Source: Aurantiacibacter xanthus (GTDB taxonomy: Bacteria > Pseudomonadota > Alphaproteobacteria > Sphingomonadales > Sphingomonadaceae). Taken from it: a stretch of 64,000 nucleotides of DNA. Position numbers and translations under genes: made by a program. Shown here one piece after another: positions 1 through 16,340 of the stretch (its first letter is position 1; each line of letters begins with the position of its first letter). The DNA lies in the NCBI RefSeq assembly GCF_003584015.1, contig NZ_QXFM01000114.1, forward strand, positions 1 through 64,000, given 5' to 3'. The notes below the pieces were generated by a model that worked only from the letters and a program-made list of their open reading frames with translations, did not search any database and was not told where the DNA came from.

Positions 1-232
1 GCGCGACCGCCCCGGTCAGGCCGGAAAGGCTCCACAGCAGGAAGCCGATGATCGCCACCGTCAGCGACGATGCCGCCAGTTCCTCAGGGCCCAGCCGGGC
101 GATGAAGATCACGTCGACCGCGTAGGTCAGCATCTGCAACAGATTGGCCAGCACGAGCGGCACCGCGAGGCGGGCCGTTGCGGCGCTTTCGGCTTTCCAG
201 CCGGGCGTAGGGGGGAGGGCAGTAGGTCTCAT
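1..232 (-). CDS. MATE family efflux transporter, N-terminal part (cut by window edge)
   Basis: The first 77 codons of a membrane transporter start at the ATG complementary to 230-232 and run off the left edge. After a short cytosolic lead, hydrophobic stretches such as [14 protein letters not shown] and [13 protein letters not shown] form the first two membrane segments. The string [16 protein letters not shown] is characteristic of the start of the MATE (multidrug and toxic compound extrusion, NorM/DinF) family, cation-coupled exporters of the inner membrane. Only the N-terminus is visible, so substrate and completeness cannot be judged. Its upstream region (233-405) is shared with the divergent cytochrome gene. 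Confidence 0.8.
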   Translation of the reverse strand, partial: MRPTALPPTPGWKAESAATARLAVPLVLANLLQMLTYAVDVIFIARLGPEELAASSLTVAIIGFLLWSLSGLTGAVA

Positions 233-405
233 GGCAAACAGCCGGCCCGGATAGGCCAGGATTGTTGCAAGAGAAATCACAAAAGCACGCCAGCGGGTGA
301 GTTTTGTCGCCAGCAGAGGTTTGCCGGACACAGTCAACGCACGGCCTCTTGCCCAAGGCACCCGTTGCCTTCTAAGTGCGCCAAACAGACGAAGGATTCC
401 TTTTC

Positions 406-984
406 ATGCGTATTTCGATTTCGCTTGCCACGGTTTCGCTTGCTGCTCTCGCTCTTGCTGCCTGTGGTGGCCCGCCCGAGAGCGCGGATGAGGCTGCCGT
501 TGAAGAGGTCGCGGCCGATAACGGTGCGGTCGACGAGGTCGAACTGACCCAGGCTGAGGGCGCCGCCGAGGCGGCCAATGCCGAGGCGACCGAAGCCGCT
601 GCCGAAGAACCCGCCGCGAGCGCAACGCCTTCGCCGACCCCGAGCGCTTCGGCCAGCGCGCGCCCTGCGGCTGCTCCGACGCAGGCTGCCGCCGCTGCCG
701 GTCCGCCCGACAGCTTCACGATCTGCACCGTGTGCCACTCGGTCTCGCCGGGCCAGAACATGGTCGGCCCCTCGCTCGCCGGTGTGGTCGGGCGCAAGGC
801 GGGCAGCGTTTCGGGCTTCGCCTACAGCGCGGGCATGAAGAGCAGCAACCTGACCTGGAACGAGGCGAACCTGCGTCGCTATCTCGTCGATCCGCACGCG
901 GTGGTGCCGGGTGGCTCGATGCCGGCGCCGGGCGTGAATGCCCAGCAGGCCGGCGAGATTGTGACCTATCTGAAATCTCTGTAA
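406..984 (+). CDS. Lipoprotein c-type cytochrome
   Basis: The 192-residue protein has a lipoprotein signal peptide ending LALAAC (Cys20 lipidated), then a long Ala/Glu/Pro-rich linker (about residues 21-100) and a single class-I cytochrome c domain. The heme motif CTVCH is at residues 107-111 and the likely axial Met is in GSMPAPG (Met172). It should be a periplasm-facing, membrane-anchored electron carrier. I chose the ATG at 406 over an in-frame ATG at 376 because GAAGGA lies 9 bases before it and the signal peptide then starts at residue 1. The flexible acidic linker resembles tethered cytochromes that shuttle between respiratory complexes; the partner is not evident from context. Confidence 0.85.
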   Translation: MRISISLATVSLAALALAACGGPPESADEAAVEEVAADNGAVDEVELTQAEGAAEAANAEATEAAAEEPAASATPSPTPSASASARPAAAPTQAAAAAGPPDSFTICTVCHSVSPGQNMVGPSLAGVVGRKAGSVSGFAYSAGMKSSNLTWNEANLRRYLVDPHAVVPGGSMPAPGVNAQQAGEIVTYLKSL

Positions 985-1033
985 GGGCAGGCGCGGCGGC
1001 CCTGGGTCGCCGCCCGGCCTTGCTGGCATACAA

Positions 1034-1063
1034 AAAGGGCGGCACCATCGGGTGCCGCCCTTT
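1034..1063. terminator. Bidirectional rho-independent terminator between cytochrome and rplL
   Basis: A perfect 13-bp stem (AAAGGGCGGCACC at 1034-1046, GGTGCCGCCCTTT at 1051-1063) surrounds a 4-base loop. On the minus strand it is followed by a run of T (complement of 1032-1036) and on the plus strand by TTTCTGTTT, so it can end both convergent units: the cytochrome gene and rplJL. Confidence 0.85.
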
Positions 1064-1122
1064 CTGTTTGATCCGGTTGGATCGAAGCGTAATCGCGGGG
1101 CGATTACTTCAGCGAGCCGAAA

Positions 1123-1497
1123 TTACTTCAGCTCGACGGTGCCGCCGGCAGCTTCGATCTTCGCCTTGATGTCTTCGGCTTCCGCCTTGTTCACGCCTTC
1201 CTTGATCGGCTTCGGCGCGCCTTCGACGAGCGCCTTGGCTTCGGTCAGGCCGAGGCCGGTCAGGGCGCGGACTTCCTTGATCACCTGGATCTTCTTGCCG
1301 CCGTCGCCGGTGAGGATGACGTCGAACTCGTCCTTCTCTTCAGCAGCCGGGGCATCGCCACCGGCAGCCGGGCCAGCCACAGCCACAGCAGCAGCGGCGC
1401 TGACGCCCCATGCTTCTTCCAGGGCCTTGGCAAGTTCAGCGGCTTCCATGACGGTCAGCGCGGACAGGTCTTCAACAAGCTTGGCAATATCGGCCAT
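1123..1497 (-). CDS. rplL: 50S ribosomal protein L7/L12
   Basis: The 124-residue protein matches bacterial L7/L12 throughout. It has an N-terminal dimerisation/L10-binding helix ([20 protein letters not shown]), an Ala/Gly/Pro hinge (about residues 34-52) and the C-terminal factor-binding domain with EKDEFDVIL and [21 protein letters not shown]. It forms the ribosomal stalk that recruits translational GTPases. It follows rplJ by 74 bases on the same strand and is presumably co-transcribed with it. Length is normal for the family. Confidence 0.97.
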   Translation of the reverse strand: MADIAKLVEDLSALTVMEAAELAKALEEAWGVSAAAAVAVAGPAAGGDAPAAEEKDEFDVILTGDGGKKIQVIKEVRALTGLGLTEAKALVEGAPKPIKEGVNKAEAEDIKAKIEAAGGTVELK

Positions 1498-1571
1498 TGT
1501 GCTTCACTCCAAATTGGGCGGGGCGAAAAAGGTACGCCCCAAGATGTTTCGTTTCGAAATGCGAGAACCGC

Positions 1572-2087
1572 TTATGCGGCGTCCTTGGCGGCGTAAGCGC
1601 CGGTGACGCGGGCAAGCAGCGATGCCGGTTCGTTGATGACGCGCACAACCTTGGTCGCAGGCGCATTGACGAGACCGACGATCTTGCCCCGCAGCTCGTC
1701 GAGGCTGGGCATTGCGGCGAGCGCCCTGACCCCTGCTTCATCGAGCTTCACTGCGCCCAGAGACCCGCCGACAATTTCAAGCTTGTCGTTGGTCTTGGCG
1801 AATTCCACCGCAGCCTTGGCAGCTGCAACCGGGTCGGTCGACCAGGCCAGACCCGTCGGGCCGGTGAGATACTCACCAATGCCTTCGTAGTCGGTGTCCT
1901 TCAGGGCGAGCTTGGCGAGGCGGTTCTTCGCAACCTTGTAGGACGCACCAGCATCACGCATCTTGTTGCGCAGGTCGGTGGTCTGTTCCACCGACAAGCC
2001 GAGGTTGCGGGTGACAACCACCACGCCGACCTCGTTGAAGACCGTGTTGAGCTGGGCGACCGCGTCGGCTTTCTGCGAACGATCCAT
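1572..2087 (-). CDS. rplJ: 50S ribosomal protein L10
   Basis: The 171-residue protein begins MDRSQKADAVAQLNTVFNE and carries the L10 core (VVVVTRNLGLSVEQ, KNRLAKLAL, LTGPTGLAW). It anchors L7/L12 dimers to 23S rRNA. A strong ribosome binding site (GAAGGAG) sits 6 bases before the ATG. L10 usually represses its own mRNA by binding the leader, and a leader of about 270 bases is available here. The gene pair rplJ-rplL is oriented away from rpoBC, which is not the arrangement found in most bacteria. Confidence 0.97.
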   Translation of the reverse strand: MDRSQKADAVAQLNTVFNEVGVVVVTRNLGLSVEQTTDLRNKMRDAGASYKVAKNRLAKLALKDTDYEGIGEYLTGPTGLAWSTDPVAAAKAAVEFAKTNDKLEIVGGSLGAVKLDEAGVRALAAMPSLDELRGKIVGLVNAPATKVVRVINEPASLLARVTGAYAAKDAA

Positions 2088-2360
2088 GCCTTACTCCTTC
2101 ACTATGGCCACGATCCCGCCGAAGCGAAGCCGTGACCGGCTCATACTTCCACACCGCTGGTGCGGCATGGTCTTACGTTTGCCCGATACGCTTAGCGCGA
2201 TCAGGCGAGTCCGTGATGGGGAAGGAGGAGCGCGAATGGCGCGAACGGAGCAGCCGCATGGGCTGGCCCGAAAATCTCTGTCCCCGTCTAGGCTGGAAAT
2301 TAAGACCGGCAGATCCCGGTCACCAACTGTCTCGGACGGATGACCACGCGAGGTGGTCGG
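2088..2360 (-). other. Long 5' leader of rplJL, candidate L10 autoregulatory region
   Basis: No coding sequence is supported between rplJ and the predicted promoter at 2367-2394. The transcript would have a leader of about 270 bases. In other bacteria the rplJ leader binds L10 or L10(L12)4 and controls translation. I did not resolve a specific L10-binding fold by eye, so the role is inferred from position and length. Confidence 0.4.
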
Positions 2361-2366
2361 GGCGGG

Positions 2367-2394
2367 CTCATAGAGAGATGGCGCAAAAGGTCAA
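2367..2394 (-). promoter_or_regulatory. Predicted sigma-70 promoter for rplJL
   Basis: On the minus strand TTGACC (complement of 2389-2394) and TATGAG (complement of 2367-2372) are separated by 16 bases, a good match to vegetative promoter elements, placed upstream of rplJ with no other gene between. Inferred from sequence only. Confidence 0.5.
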
Positions 2395-2436
2395 GCGATT
2401 CGGCTCGGGCGCGCCTGCACCGTAAAGTGCACGCCA

Positions 2437-2468
2437 AAGAAAAAGGCCCGCCTTCGTGGACGGGCCTT
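2437..2468 (-). terminator. Rho-independent terminator of the small lipoprotein gene
   Basis: An 8-bp stem AAGGCCCG/CGGGCCTT (2443-2450 with 2461-2468) and 10-base loop is followed on the minus strand by TTTTTC. It lies 57 bases after the stop of the lipoprotein gene and upstream of the rplJL promoter, so it insulates the two units. Confidence 0.75.
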
Positions 2469-2524
2469 CCTCTCCTGCAATTCGGCCAGCCGCAGCCTTG
2501 TGAGCGCGGCTGGCAAAAACCGGA

Positions 2525-2767
2525 TCACATGGTGTCAGCCTGGTCTTCCAGCTGTTCGGCCTTGCTGTCGACGGCGTCGGCCTGGGCTTCCATCCCGGCA
2601 TCGTCGAGCGCGTCGGCCTGTGCTTCGAGCGCTTCGGCCTGCTCGTCGATCACTTCGCCCTGCGCTTCCACGGCCTCTTCCTGCACGTCCTGAGCCTCTT
2701 CGGCGGGCGAACCGCCACAGGCGGCGACAAGCAGGACGGCGGGCGAGGCAAGCAAGATCTTCTTCAT
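2525..2767 (-). CDS. Small acidic lipoprotein, function unknown
   Basis: This 80-residue protein has a lipoprotein signal (MKKILLASPAVLLVAACGG, lipobox VAAC with Cys17), so the mature part is about 64 residues. The mature part is almost entirely acidic residues, Ala and Gln in heptad-like repeats (EAQGEVIDEQAEALEAQ), predicting one long amphipathic helix or coiled coil in the periplasm. AGGGG precedes the ATG by 7 bases. It resembles the many small helical lipoproteins of sphingomonads, but I recognise no named family. It lies alone between rplJL and rpoBC with its own terminator, so it is probably expressed separately. Confidence 0.75.
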   Translation of the reverse strand: MKKILLASPAVLLVAACGGSPAEEAQDVQEEAVEAQGEVIDEQAEALEAQADALDDAGMEAQADAVDSKAEQLEDQADTM

Positions 2768-2882
2768 GGCAATTCCCCTGATGGTTGGATTGCGGTGTAA
2801 CTATCGATTGCGCCAATCGTTCCAGGTTATAGCGAAACTGGCGAACGGCTCCTGCGCGTCCCTCACGAAGGTCCTGCTCTCC

Positions 2883-2911
2883 TTGACGGCGCGGGGCCTG
2901 CGCCCTATATC
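2883..2911 (+). promoter_or_regulatory. Predicted sigma-70 promoter of rpoBC
   Basis: TTGACG (2883-2888) and TATATC (2906-2911) are separated by exactly 17 bases. This is the best promoter in the 340-base stretch 2768-3107, which otherwise holds no gene I can support. It would give rpoB an untranslated leader of about 190 bases. Confidence 0.6.
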
Positions 2912-3107
2912 GCGGCCACACCGAAAGCTTCGAGCAAGGCGCGCCTTACGCGGGGGTGCGCATCGGAAGGAAGCTTCGGCAATCCGTGAGACCTGAGGGA
3001 ACGCTGCAATGCAGGCGCCGATAGCGGTGGCTGGCCTTGTGGCTTTTCGTCGTCTCATGGCCCTCCCGCCCGATTCGAAATTTCAAGGCAAGAGGCACAC
3101 CTCCCTT

Positions 3108-7277
<4,170 letters not shown>

Positions 7278-7350
7278 CAGGGAGCGGGCGGCACCGGTTG
7301 CCGCCCACCCCCATCGCCCCCTGTTTTTCCCCTCTCAAGGGAACTGAGAA

Positions 7351-11643
<4,293 letters not shown>

Positions 11644-11670
11644 GCCGCCCGCGAACCTCAAGACTTTGGA

Positions 11671-11704
11671 AGGCCCCGCCGGAGCGATCCGGCGGGGCCT
11701 TTTC
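11671..11704 (+). terminator. Rho-independent terminator of rpoBC
   Basis: A perfect 13-bp GC-rich stem (AGGCCCCGCCGGA at 11671-11683, TCCGGCGGGGCCT at 11688-11700) with a 4-base loop is followed by a short T run. It lies 27 bases after the rpoC stop. Confidence 0.9.
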
Positions 11705-11741
11705 GTTGGCGGGCGGGATGGCCAGTGCGCTATCAACGACT

Positions 11742-11760
11742 AATGCAAATCATTCGCATT
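11742..11760 (+). promoter_or_regulatory. Fur-type operator 1 (imperfect palindrome)
   Basis: The 19-base site AATGCAAATCATTCGCATT is a palindrome with one mismatch about a central C. It fits the 7-1-7 layout of Fur boxes (TG...AAT-N-ATT...CA). It lies 29 bases upstream of a second, perfect copy. Confidence 0.6.
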
Positions 11761-11788
11761 GCATCGCGAGTCTGGCTGGGTAGTATTG

Positions 11789-11805
11789 CTGCGAATCATT
11801 CGCAG
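11789..11805 (+). promoter_or_regulatory. Fur-type operator 2 (perfect palindrome) overlapping the ribosome binding site
   Basis: CTGCGAATCATTCGCAG is a perfect 17-base palindrome whose core TGCGAAT-C-ATTCGCA matches the Fur 7-1-7 pattern. Its right end runs into the AGGAG at 11804-11808 that serves the ATG at 11815, so a bound repressor would cover the start region. Two operators in tandem suggest iron-dependent repression of the following gene. Confidence 0.65.
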
Positions 11806-11814
11806 GAGACGAGC

Positions 11815-12249
11815 ATGCCGAAAACCCCATCCTCCGCCAGTGCCGCCACGCTTGAGCGGGTCGCCCGGCTGGCTCAGCCGGTTCCGCTTGCCAACCTGTC
11901 GTGGATCGCGCTGCGCACCGTTTCGGCCACGCGCCTGATCGCGGTCTGCGCGCGCGGAGGGCGCGATCCGCTGGTCGAGCTGACCCAGCGGCTGGGCGAT
12001 GTCACCACCGCGCGGGTGTTCCTCTACTTCGCCAACCTCGTCGGTGCCTACTGGCCCGAGGACGTGCAGGTGATGCGGCCCTGCTGCTGCATCCTCAGCC
12101 CCGACGAGATGACGCTGGCCCTGATGGCCGACTGCGCCGCGACGGGGCGCCGCGAAGAGTTCAGCGCCGTGCTCGATGGCTTCGTGCGGTCCGACCGGCA
12201 CGAAGAGCTGTACGACCGCACCACGGTGATGATCGCGCATCTGCAATGA
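11815..12249 (+). CDS. Hypothetical protein under probable Fur control
   Basis: The 144-residue soluble protein has no signal peptide or membrane segment and no family that I recognise. The ATG at 11815 is chosen because AGGAG precedes it by 6 bases. It is mostly helical with a hydrophobic middle (TARVFLYFANLVGAYWPEDVQ) and a striking Cys triplet in MRPCCCILSPDEM (about residues 88-90), which could bind metal or act in redox chemistry. The paired Fur-like operators upstream indicate an iron-starvation gene. The position between rpoC and gltX seems unrelated to function. It is about 40 bases from gltX on the same strand and may read through into it. Confidence 0.75.
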   Translation: MPKTPSSASAATLERVARLAQPVPLANLSWIALRTVSATRLIAVCARGGRDPLVELTQRLGDVTTARVFLYFANLVGAYWPEDVQVMRPCCCILSPDEMTLALMADCAATGRREEFSAVLDGFVRSDRHEELYDRTTVMIAHLQ

Positions 12250-12290
12250 GGCCGTGGCCTCGCCCGCACGAGACGCTATAGCGCAGGGCG

Positions 12291-13625
12291 ATGACCACCA
12301 CCCGCTTCGCTCCTTCGCCCACCGGCAACCTTCACGTCGGCAATATCCGCACCGCGCTCCACAACTGGATGCTGGCCAAGCGCGACGGCGGCAGGTTCCT
12401 GCTGCGGATCGACGATACCGATCAGGCGCGCTCGAAGGAGGCCTATGTCGATGGCATCCACGCCGATCTCGCCTGGCTCGGTTTGGTCCCCGATGGCGAG
12501 GAACGCCAGAGCGAACGGCTGGCGATCTACGAGGAGGCGTTCGAGCGCCTGCGCGCGGCGGGCCGGGTCTATCCGTGTTATGAGACCGCGCAGGAACTCG
12601 AAGTCCGCCGCAAGATCCAGCTCGGCCGCGGCCTGCCGCCGATCTACGACCGCGCCGCCCTCGCGCTGAGCGACGAAGAGTGCGCGGCGAAGGAAGCCGA
12701 GGGCATAGCCCCGCACTGGCGCTTCAGGCTCGACCATGCCGAGCCGATCGCCTGGGACGATGGCGTGCGCGGGGCGCAGAAATTCGATCCGGCGCTGTTG
12801 TCCGATCCGGTGATCCGTCGTGCCGATGGCTCGTGGCTCTATATGCTGCCGAGCTGCATCGACGATATCGAGATGGGCGTGACGCAGGTGCTGCGAGGCG
12901 AGGACCATGTCTCGAACACTGCCACCCAGATCCAGATGTTCACCGCGCTCGGCGCCACACCGCCCGCCTTCGCGCACGAGGCCCTGTTGGTGGGCAGCGA
13001 GGGCAAGTTGTCGAAGCGGCTCGGTTCGCTCGGCTGCGATGCCTTCCGCGAGCAGGGGATCGAGCCCGGTGCGCTGGTGGCGCTGCTGGCACGGCTGGGC
13101 ACCAGCCTGCCGGTCGAACCGCTGGCGGATCGGGCCGAGCTGCTCGCCAGCTTCGATCTCGCCACCTTCGGGCGTGCGCCTGCGCGGTTCGAGGAGGCGG
13201 AGCTGGCGCGGATCAACCACGGCATCGTCCACCAGCTCACCTATGCCGAGGTTGAAGAGCGCCTGCCCGAGGGGATGGGCGAGGCTGGCTGGCTGGCGAT
13301 TCGCCCCAACGTTGCCACCGTGGCCGAGGCTGCCGACTGGTGGAGCGTCGTGACCGGCCCGGTCGAACCCGGTGACCTGAGCGAGGAGGACCGCAGCTTC
13401 CTTGCCCGCGCCGCCGAACTGCTGGTCTGGAGCGAAACCCCCTGGGCCGATCTGACCGGCGCGCTCAAGGCCGAGACCGGTCGCAAGGGCAAGGCGCTGT
13501 TTCTCCCCTTGCGTCAGGCGCTTACGGGCCGCGCGCATGGCCCCGAGATGGCCGCGCTGCTGCCGCTGATCGGCGAAGAGGCGGCCCGCACGCGCCTCGC
13601 ACTCGCAGCAAAATCACAAGGCTAG
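12291..13625 (+). CDS. gltX: Glutamate--tRNA ligase
   Basis: The 444-residue class-I aminoacyl-tRNA synthetase charges tRNA-Glu (and, in many alphaproteobacteria with two copies, possibly tRNA-Gln). The HIGH-type motif is PSPTGNLHVGN (residues 8-18) and the KMSKS-type motif is KLSKR (residues 239-243). RIDDTDQARSKEAY is the conserved Glu/AMP pocket segment. The C-terminal helical anticodon-binding part is shorter than in E. coli GltX. This length suits the second type (GltX2) found in this class. The start codon is the ATG at 12291. Confidence 0.93.
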   Translation: MTTTRFAPSPTGNLHVGNIRTALHNWMLAKRDGGRFLLRIDDTDQARSKEAYVDGIHADLAWLGLVPDGEERQSERLAIYEEAFERLRAAGRVYPCYETAQELEVRRKIQLGRGLPPIYDRAALALSDEECAAKEAEGIAPHWRFRLDHAEPIAWDDGVRGAQKFDPALLSDPVIRRADGSWLYMLPSCIDDIEMGVTQVLRGEDHVSNTATQIQMFTALGATPPAFAHEALLVGSEGKLSKRLGSLGCDAFREQGIEPGALVALLARLGTSLPVEPLADRAELLASFDLATFGRAPARFEEAELARINHGIVHQLTYAEVEERLPEGMGEAGWLAIRPNVATVAEAADWWSVVTGPVEPGDLSEEDRSFLARAAELLVWSETPWADLTGALKAETGRKGKALFLPLRQALTGRAHGPEMAALLPLIGEEAARTRLALAAKSQG

Positions 13626-13681
13626 TTCGCAGACGCAGCGCAAAGGGGCTTGCAACGCGCTGAGCTTGGGTTATGTGGAGC

Positions 13682-13700
13682 GATGTTATAGCATTACATC
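13682..13700 (+). promoter_or_regulatory. Zur-like operator upstream of the His-rich TonB receptor
   Basis: The 19-base site GATGTTATAGCATTACATC is an interrupted inverted repeat (GATGT...ACATC, with TTATA/ATTA inside) resembling proteobacterial Zur boxes built on GTTATA-N-TATAAC. It ends 17 bases before the ATG of a receptor whose own sequence suggests zinc binding. Confidence 0.55.
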
Positions 13701-13717
13701 TGTCCAAGTGAGATCCC

Positions 13718-15898
13718 ATGAAGTCTATCCGGCTAGCCCTTTTCCTTTCCGCCGCCAGCCTTGCCGCCCCTGCGCTTGCCCAGGATGCCAAGCCCGCCGA
13801 AAAAACTGCCGGCGACGACTTCCATAATCGCGACATCAGCCGTGACACCATCGTGGTCAGCGCCGCCGGGCTGGAGCGGCTCGACGTGCTGGCGGGCACC
13901 TCGGTGCTGGAGGGCAATGCGCTGCAGCGCGATCTCGAAAGCCAGATCGGCGACACCATTGCCAAGCTGCCGGGTGTTTCGACCTCGGGTTTCGCCCCCG
14001 GTGCCTCGCGCCCGATCCTGCGCGGCCTTTCGGGCGAGCGCATCCGGGTGCTGACCGATGGCGTCGGCTCGATTGACGCTTCGGCGGTGTCTGACGACCA
14101 CTCGGGCACGGTCGATCCGCTGATCGCCAGCTCTATCGAGGTGCTGCGCGGCCCGGCAGCGCTGCTTTACGGCAGCCAGGCAATCGGCGGCGCGGTGAAC
14201 GTGATCACCAAGCGCATCCCGCCCTCGGTGCCCGACGAGCCGGTCCATGTCGACGGCATCGTCGGCGTCGACAGCGCCAGCGACCGGGTTGAAGGCGGTG
14301 CCTCGATCGACTTCGCGCTGGGCAAGGAAGTCGCCTTCCACATCGACGGCTCGTACCGCGAGACCGGCGATCTCGAAATTCCCGGCTTTGTCGCCACGCC
14401 CGCCTTGCGTGCGAAGCTGCTGGCACAGGCCGCCGAGGAAGAGGAAGAAGGCCACCTCGATGAAGCGGCGGAGTTCCGCGATGGTGCCAATGCCTCGGGC
14501 AAGCTGCCCAACAGCGCCACCCGGACCTCGACCGTGGGCGTGGGCCTTGCCTGGCATTCGGGCCAGAACATGTTCGGCATTTCGGCCGACTATTACGACA
14601 CCAACTACGGCATCCCCGGTCTTCCCGGCGTGGGCCACGTGCACGAGCACGGCGATGAAGACCACGGCGACGAGGACGATCACGATCACGATCACGAGGA
14701 GGAAGGCCCCGTCACCATCGGCATGCAGCGCTACCGCGTCGATGCGCGCGGCGCGCTCGATCTGGGCGAGGGCTTCTTCGATCTGGTCCAGGCCAAGTTC
14801 GGCTATTCCGACTATACCCACACCGAGTTCGAAGGCCGCGAAACCGGCACCAGGTTCGATGTCGAGGGCGTGGAAGGCCGGCTTGAGCTGGTGCAGAACA
14901 ACCGCAACGGCTGGGGCGGTTCGCTCGGCATGCAGTATTCGCACGTCGATTTCCGTGCCGATGGCGACGAGGCCTTCGTTGCGCCCAACACCACCGAGAA
15001 CTGGGCGCTGTTCGCGGTCCAGCAGTTCGATATCGGCAAGCTCGGCCTGCAGGCAGGCGCTCGCTACGAGCACTCGGCGGTCGATGTCGACTTCACCGAT
15101 GGCTCCAGCCTGTCGCGCGATTTCGATGCCTTCTCGGCTTCGGCCGGTGTCTCCTACGCGTTGATCGAGGGCTACGAGGACGACCTGCGGATCGGCATCA
15201 ACGGTTCGCGCGCCGAGCGCGCACCGGTGGCGCAGGAGCTGGTCGCCGATGGCCCGCACGTCGCCACGCAAGCCTATGAAATCGGCGATCCGACGCTCGA
15301 CACCGAAGTCGCCTGGGGGCTGGAGGGCTATGTCCGCGGTTCGATCGGGCGGGCGCTGGTCAGCGCCTCGGTCTATCACACCTGGTTCGACGGCTTCATC
15401 TATCTCGACGAAGCCGACCGCGCCCCGATTGGCGGGCTCGAAGTGTTCGAGTTCCTGCAGCAGGATGCCAGGCAATTTGGCGTCGAAGGGCAGGTTACGT
15501 TCCCGCTGATCGACGCCAACGGCTTCCGCCTGAACGCCGACCTGCGCGGCGACTATGTTCGCGCCACGCTGGACGACGGCAGCCCGGTTCCGCGCATCCC
15601 GCCGCTCAGCGCGCTGGCCGCACTGGAGGCACAGGTCGGCCACTTCGACATCCGCGGCGAGGTGGAAACCTTTGCCAAGCAGGACCGCGTGTCAGAGCAC
15701 GAGAGCCCGACCGACGGCTTCACCTTCGTCAATGCCTCGGTAGCCTGGCACCCGATCGAGGGGCAGCAGAACTTCACCTTGCTCGCGCAGGTCGACAACA
15801 TCTTCGATGTCGAAGGCCGTCGCCACACCAGCTTCACGAAGGAATATACTCCGCTCTCCGGGCGCAACTTCAAACTGAGCGCCCGGGTGAGCTTCTGA
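13718..15898 (+). CDS. TonB-dependent outer-membrane receptor, probable zinc uptake (ZnuD-like)
   Basis: The 726-residue protein has a Sec signal peptide ending ALAQD (about residue 22). A plug domain follows (IVVSAAGLERLDVLAGTS as the TonB-box region, GDTIAKLPGVSTS, ILRGLSGERIRVLTDG, VEVLRGPAALLYGSQAIGGAVN), then a 22-strand-type barrel ending in aromatic Phe. A surface loop at about residues 307-329 is packed with His, Asp and Glu (HEHGDEDHGDED...). This is typical of ZnuD-type zinc receptors, where such loops capture metal. With the Zur-like box upstream, zinc import across the outer membrane is the likely role. Other metals cannot be excluded. Confidence 0.88.
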   Translation: MKSIRLALFLSAASLAAPALAQDAKPAEKTAGDDFHNRDISRDTIVVSAAGLERLDVLAGTSVLEGNALQRDLESQIGDTIAKLPGVSTSGFAPGASRPILRGLSGERIRVLTDGVGSIDASAVSDDHSGTVDPLIASSIEVLRGPAALLYGSQAIGGAVNVITKRIPPSVPDEPVHVDGIVGVDSASDRVEGGASIDFALGKEVAFHIDGSYRETGDLEIPGFVATPALRAKLLAQAAEEEEEGHLDEAAEFRDGANASGKLPNSATRTSTVGVGLAWHSGQNMFGISADYYDTNYGIPGLPGVGHVHEHGDEDHGDEDDHDHDHEEEGPVTIGMQRYRVDARGALDLGEGFFDLVQAKFGYSDYTHTEFEGRETGTRFDVEGVEGRLELVQNNRNGWGGSLGMQYSHVDFRADGDEAFVAPNTTENWALFAVQQFDIGKLGLQAGARYEHSAVDVDFTDGSSLSRDFDAFSASAGVSYALIEGYEDDLRIGINGSRAERAPVAQELVADGPHVATQAYEIGDPTLDTEVAWGLEGYVRGSIGRALVSASVYHTWFDGFIYLDEADRAPIGGLEVFEFLQQDARQFGVEGQVTFPLIDANGFRLNADLRGDYVRATLDDGSPVPRIPPLSALAALEAQVGHFDIRGEVETFAKQDRVSEHESPTDGFTFVNASVAWHPIEGQQNFTLLAQVDNIFDVEGRRHTSFTKEYTPLSGRNFKLSARVSF

Positions 15899-15904
15899 AG
15901 TTCG

Positions 15905-15975
15905 ATGACACTAGCCTGATCTACCTTGCTCCCCTTCCCCAAGGGGAAGGGCTTCGAGGGTCGATGCTATGTCAT
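15905..15975 (-). repeat. Interspersed repeat, copy A (short form, inverted)
   Basis: Read on the minus strand this shows GATGACATAGCAT, AAGCCCTTCCCCTTGGGGAA, GGAGCAAGGTAGATCAGGCT and GTGTCATC in the same order as the other copies at 29743, 33131 and 37957. The middle (the second CCCC/GGGG hairpin arm) is deleted. It lies between two convergent genes and probably folds into a strong hairpin. Confidence 0.7.
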
Positions 15976-15989
15976 CAAGCTCAAAAGGC

Positions 15990-16280
15990 TTACTTCTGGG
16001 TGACGGAATCGCCCACCTGCTTCACGGTGTCGCCGACCTGATCGGCGGCACCGCTGACAGAGTTGGCGGCATCGGCCACGGCATTGTCCTTGGCGACTTC
16101 GGCACCGCTCATCTGGGTGACGAAGTAGCCGCCGATCAGCAGCGCAACCAGCAGCATCAGCGCAATCGCCCAGGTGCCGCCGCCCGACCGACGCGGCGCA
16201 TCGTCGCGCACGTAGGTGGTCGTGTGGCTATGGGTGTTGCCGGCCTCGTCGGTGGTGATCGTGGTGCGTTCTTCGCTCAT
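15990..16280 (-). CDS. Small single-span membrane protein, unknown function
   Basis: The 96-residue protein has a hydrophilic N-terminal third rich in Thr and His (TTITTDEAGNTHSHTTTYV), one membrane helix (about residues 36-56, WAIALMLLVALLIGGYFV) and an Ala/Val/Asp/Gln-rich C-terminal tail predicted helical (DAANSVSGAADQVGDTVKQ). Two adjacent ATGs exist (16283 and 16280). The inner one has the better spacing (7) from AAGGAG. No named family is recognised. The tail resembles YtxH/CsbD-like stress proteins only in composition. Confidence 0.75.
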   Translation of the reverse strand: MSEERTTITTDEAGNTHSHTTTYVRDDAPRRSGGGTWAIALMLLVALLIGGYFVTQMSGAEVAKDNAVADAANSVSGAADQVGDTVKQVGDSVTQK

Positions 16281-16340
16281 CATACAACTCCTTGATTGGA
16301 GGGATGAACGCTGGACGCAGGCTTCGGTTTCCCGAGGGCC

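Noticed and set aside
3009-3107. N-terminal extension of rpoB from an earlier ATG
   Set aside because: The added 33 residues do not resemble RpoB, and the ATG at 3108 gives the family start with a ribosome binding site.
13733-15643. Minus-strand open frame opposite the zinc-type TonB receptor
   Set aside because: Antisense shadow of a clear receptor gene. Composition is unlike proteins.
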